A stretch of DNA of 64,000 nt, taken from positions 868,001-932,000 of the forward strand of contig JACGCM010002086.1 in the NCBI GenBank assembly GCA_014058105.1, read 5' to 3'. Below the pieces are notes generated by a model. That model did not search any database, was not told the DNA's origin, and saw only the letters and a program-made list of their open reading frames with translations. The stretch comes from Kingdonia uniflora. Taxonomy: Eukaryota > Streptophyta > Magnoliopsida > Ranunculales > Circaeasteraceae. Shown piece by piece: positions 60,101 through 64,000 of this stretch; position 1 is the first letter of the stretch; every line of letters starts with the position of its first letter. Made by a program: the position numbers and the translations under genes.

Positions 60101-60355
60101 GCGTCTGAAATGGTGAGAGAGAGTGAGTTGTTCCTTATGGTGAGAGAAAGATGATTTGAATTTCAAATAAAAGAGAGTAAAGAAATAGAACACTTAAAGA
60201 GCGAGAGAGAGAAGTGATGAGTCACCTCTCTATTACCACCGCATTTCTCTATTATTAGCAATTGTCACCTCTCTATTTTTGAGAGCCACTGGTTGGCATT
60301 GAGTGAGACTTGAGTGTTTGGTTTGTGAGCGTCTCTAAATCCACTCCCCTTAGAG
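58590..60355. mobile_element. TIR element (Mutator-like?) with long inverted ends
   Basis: The left end (CTCTAAAAAGGGGAAGGATT, then TTTAGAGACACTCAAAATCC) and inverted right end (CTCTAAGGGGAGTGGATTTA, then GAGACGCTCACAAACCAAAC) match over about 60 bases, sharing AACACTCAAGTCTCACTCAA. Long ends and the lack of a clear short target copy suggest a Mutator-like origin, but no transposase is present. GA microsatellites (59747-59768, 60068-60098) and a minisatellite lie inside. Confidence 0.7.
59355..59626 (+). repeat. 44-bp minisatellite
   Basis: Four exact-period copies start at 59355, 59399, 59443 and 59487 (TCGGGTACAGTTCAGATTAT type, with CAAGTTTCACATACTCGAAA). They are followed by two broken units to about 59626. 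Overlapping open frames here are only the repeat read in all frames, because 44 is not a multiple of three. Confidence 0.95.
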
Positions 60356-60507
60356 CTTGTAAAAGTGTCTTAGCTTTTCCGGTCGTTTTCCCACTGTTTA
60401 CGGTATAGTCCTTATTAGAAAAACTCAAACCCTAATTCCCATTACAAACTTCTCAATCTCTCTGAGCTTTGTTTGTTGTCCTAATTGAGAGAGAGAGAGC
60501 GAGAGAG

Positions 60508-63500
60508 ATGTCGAGCAAGTTTTCACCAACTCTATCGATCGGTGATCTGAATGATTACCTCGCACCATCGCAAGCTTGCGTTGTGTATCCGAAGGGGGTC
60601 AAATCGAAATTGGCACCACCAACAGAGGCAAAGCAGGAGAGAACATCAGAGGTAAGATTTACTTAAGTTTTGTTTCCTAATTTGATTGAATTTGGAGTGG
60701 TGTGGAGTTGGAGTTACTTTATAAGACATTATTATCATGTAAGTTAGGTATAGCTTGTTTAGGATATCATGGGAAAATAAGGGTTGGGTATGTATTTATA
60801 GTGGTATTTGGTTAAGTTCAAATGGGGTTTGGATTTCTCGCTTATCGGCGGAAAATATCATAAAGGGGTTTAAAAAAAAATGATCTTTGAGTAAAAGTTT
60901 GGGGTCGACTGAATTGGCCTGTATACGAAACTGAAGAGTCCCAGTTTTATGTAGTGATCATTTTTAGTGAGAACTCTCTTATAAGGTTGAGCTAGTTAAG
61001 GGGTGGAACAATGTTATGATAGAAGTAGGTCCTAGAAATTGGTTACTCGTTATCAGCATATTTTGGAAGAAATTCGTCATGTAAAAGTGGCAGTCATAGT
61101 ATTTGTATATTTTGCAGAAGAAGCAAGAAAAAATTACACCTCCAGTCAAACCATTAGATAAAACAGAAGTAGTGAAAATCTCGCTCAAGGACTGCTTAGC
61201 ATGCAGGTAAGACAACTATGAACTATCCTTGCATTGAGTATAATTGTTAACTTTGGGAAAAATATTTACTTAGTAGTAAAATGAGCTTTGATATTTGACG
61301 TAGTTCTAACTCGGGTAATGTTAAAAACTTAAAATGAAGATATGGCTACAATATAGCACTCAAAAACATCCCATGAAAGTTGGATAGTGTGAAATCTCTG
61401 AATTTTAACTGTCAGTAAGTTCAGTACGATACCTTCATATCTAAAAACCATAGAAAAAGGTTTTGCTTGATACGTGAACAAATTTTACTGCTAAAAGCTG
61501 CCCTTATCGTTGGTGAAGCCAGAAGCCATACGGGGCCTGATTGGTATGCTTAACTAATGAGGGCTTTTGCTCAGTTAGTAGGCCTAGTGTTGGGAAAACC
61601 AAGAGGTCCTAGGATCAACCCCCATCACAAGCAAGTTCTAACTCAAAATAAAAATAAAATACTCTGCTTAAGATATGAAGAAAAAAAGAAGCAAAGGCAC
61701 TACTTTAGCCTATTAGAATGTAAGTCCACTTCTCCACGAGTTAACGATAGTTGGAAGTTGCCCAATTGGATTAACATTTGTTTGGGAGACTAGCTAAGGC
61801 ATAATGGTTCTTAAAGAGATACTAGTTTAGCGATATTCTTATTTTAGTGTTCTTGTTGGTTCAAATTAGTTTGACTACATGTTATTGTTGTTTGTTGATT
61901 ATGGGTACATGCAGTGGCTGCGTTACATCGGCGGAAACAGTTTTGCTTGAGAAGCAAAATGTGGATGATTTCCTCTCGAATATTGCATTAGGAAAAGCTG
62001 TTATTATGTCTATCTCTTCCCAATCAAGGGCGTCTTTAGCTGTTCATTTTGGCCTATCTCCTTCTCAGGTCCGCATGTACTCCATTATCTCATTTTATTT
62101 TTAGTTGACCCCTTTATTTCTGTTAGTATTTTAACCGTCTTTTGGAGTTTAATGAGTCTAACTTTGTAATTGGACATACTTCTAGGGGAGTTCTTTATCA
62201 CTACCCTGAAGTGTTGTTATTAGTTCCTGTATATAGTAAGTATATTTTGTGGGAAATTTTCGTAATACATTTTTCTCTCTTACTTTCTCTCTTACTTTCA
62301 GGTTCTTAGGAAACTTACGACGTTCTTTAAGTCATTGGGAGTAAAAGCAGTATTTGATACGAGCTGCAGTGGAGACTTATCACTTGTTGAATCTTGTGAA
62401 GAGTTTCTGGATCGATTCAGCGACCACCGCTCTCTTCCTATGATTGCATCATCCTGTCCAGGTGTGCGGTACCTACATTATAATTGGCCGTTTTGTACTT
62501 GTTTTTCCGAGACGGATTTTTTCCGGTATTAATAAAATGAAATCAATTATGTTTTACCTAGATTAGAAGTATATCATGCCTAACATTGAAGTATAGAACT
62601 ATTTTCTTGAAATGATATTATTCTATATATGAATCAACTGTGTCTAATCGAGCATTACTAGCAAGCGGCTTGAAGTTCTGGGCCCTCTTTTCTTAAAAGA
62701 GGGAGAGGGAGAAGAACTTACAAGCCACTAGAAAGCAATAAAGCGAGGCAGAAGTTATTTATTTATTTTCTAAAAGAGAGCAAATAACTATATAGTCGAT
62801 AAAGCTAATAAATGCATTGCAGAAGTTCTAAAAGAACTGAATAGCCGATAATTCCATAGATAAACCCCACAGCCTCTGCTGGGGGGACTATAGGGGGGCA
62901 GGGGATAAAGATTGGGGCAGTCTAAGACACTTTTCCACTCTCTCTTTCTCTTTAGAAAAGAGTGTGGGAAAGGGTCTAGCTGCCCGAAAGGGGGGTCTGG
63001 GGGGAAAAAGGGAAAGGGGGTTTGCCTAAATGAGAAGCTTGCCCATATCTAATGATTTGCGGTAATTATTTCAAAAATACATTAAAAAAAAAATGGTATT
63101 CTCTCGATATATTGTGATAACTACCAATATTTTCTTGGTATGTATGATAAATATATTTAACATCGTTAATCATAATATTAAGTGATGTTTTTCTTTAGGT
63201 TAACCATTCAATAGTTCTTTTTTGAAATAGTATCACAGATTAATCAGAACATGTATGGTGTCATCACAAAGAAAAAGATCTAGCACCATCTTGGAAATTT
63301 GGAATTTCAGTGGTATTTTGATCCAAGATTTTCAGCGATCTAAAAGGATTAAGAAAAGAGGATGACAGTCGTTTCTGAATTGTAAAAGTTAAATTTAGAA
63401 AAAGAAATGATTATACGGCACTTGAGCATATCCCACTGAACCGGGAACTACTTTAAGCAATACTAATTGTACAATTTATTAGATCATCTTATCCAGTATT

Positions 63501-63711
63501 GCATATCTACAGTTTTCTTGTCTTGTCTGATTTACTTTATTACTTCTAATTAAACACTGTGTTACATTTTTCTTATGGGCTCAGGTTGGGTAATTTATGC
63601 TGAAAAAACTTTAGGATCGTATATTCTGCCTTATATTTCTTCTGTGAAGAGTCCTCAGCAAGCCATTGGAGCTGCCATAAAACATCATGTTTGCCGAAAA
63701 ATGGGGTTCTT
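60508..63711 (+). CDS. NAR1: Cytosolic Fe-S cluster assembly factor NAR1 (5' part, cut by right edge)
   Basis: Iron-only hydrogenase-like protein of the CIA pathway, which delivers Fe-S clusters to cytosolic and nuclear proteins (NARFL; GOLLUM in plants). Five exons join in phase: 60508-60651, 61118-61206, 61915-62068, 62302-62461 and 63585-63711 (about 224 codons). It starts [20 protein letters not shown]. The N-terminal cluster ligands are visible: Cys24 (SQAC) and Cys74, Cys77, Cys80 (DCLACSGC). Then [35 protein letters not shown] and [16 protein letters not shown] with hydrogenase-like Cys residues. The last exon ends KMGF with a split codon before GTAAGT. The rest of the gene (about half) lies beyond 64000. 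The frame is intact in this window. Its leader starts just right of the TIR element. Confidence 0.94.
62650..63050. other. G-rich insert in NAR1 intron 4, possibly organellar DNA
   Basis: Composition changes sharply: GCTGGGGGGACTATAGGGGG, AAGGGGGGTCTGGGGGGAAA and CTTCTGCCTCG-like bits recall plant mitochondrial intergenic DNA. The surrounding intron is AT-rich. No organellar gene is recognised, so the origin is a guess. Confidence 0.3.
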
Positions 63712-64000
63712 GTAAGTTATACCTAGACTTTATGCTACCCCTGCGCTGCATGAAAAAGTTCCTCTTTATGAGGTTTATTGTACAAATTGTTTTAGAAATG
63801 GAGTTGATTTGTTGAAGTATATGTGATGAATAATAATAGTCTCCCCAAGTTAATATTGTACAATAAGGAAAAAACTAGACAGATAAAGACAACATATACA
63901 TAATGTCTTTCACCCCCCATTGACAATTGTAAATAACTGAACTGGTAAAATGTTTGGAAGTTGATATAATTAAGTGGGTTTTAATCACGTTGCCATTGAA

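Overview
The window is nuclear DNA from a flowering plant, most likely a eudicot. Genes are split by many AT-rich GT-AG introns. Several encode plant-type organelle-targeted enzymes, there is a restorer-like PPR gene and an LRR receptor kinase, and the DNA between genes is full of MITEs, LINE remnants, Ty1-copia and Ty3-gypsy pieces. I found no bacterial features and no CRISPR array. The species cannot be named from the sequence.

Layout. On the left edge (minus) is the 5' part of a chloroplast LL-diaminopimelate aminotransferase gene. It lies head to head with a complete PIG-A gene (plus, 5113-12414), whose 3.5-kb intron holds a LINE fragment and inverted repeats. Two adjacent MITEs follow, then a restorer-like PPR gene with a 3' frameshift, a second PPR tail relict, a Ty1-copia fragment (minus), and a complete MIK2-type LRR receptor kinase (19172-22534) flanked by direct repeats. 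A perfect palindrome abuts a broken metallophosphoesterase gene. Next is a six-exon histidine biosynthesis gene HISN2 (minus, 25572-30051) with internally copied exon segments, and then a LINE fragment.

From 32976 to 40382 lies a complete 19-exon mitochondrial HSP90 gene. Its third intron carries a rearranged gypsy-like element forming a 1.39-kb palindrome. Two FAS1-domain secreted-protein paralogues (minus) and a tRNA-Ala(UGC) gene follow. From 47 to 52 kb is a transposon-rich stretch: two PIF/Harbinger-like MITEs cutting an unidentified gene fragment, plus a hAT-like element. A small Cys-rich gene, a LINE fragment and a 4-kb stretch of unassigned reading frames come next. A 1.76-kb element with long terminal inverted repeats lies just upstream of NAR1 (plus, 60508 to beyond the right edge), a cytosolic Fe-S protein assembly factor.

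The genes are ordinary unlinked plant housekeeping, cell-surface and organellar functions (lysine and histidine synthesis, GPI anchors, chaperone, Fe-S assembly, cell wall, signalling). I see no operon-like or clustered pathway and no clearly new biological system. The most unusual content is structural: large palindromes, exon fragments copied inside HISN2, a two-LRR (144-bp) tandem expansion, and nested TIR elements. Exon borders were read by eye from frame, phase and GT/AG sites; for every complete gene the summed exons are a multiple of three.
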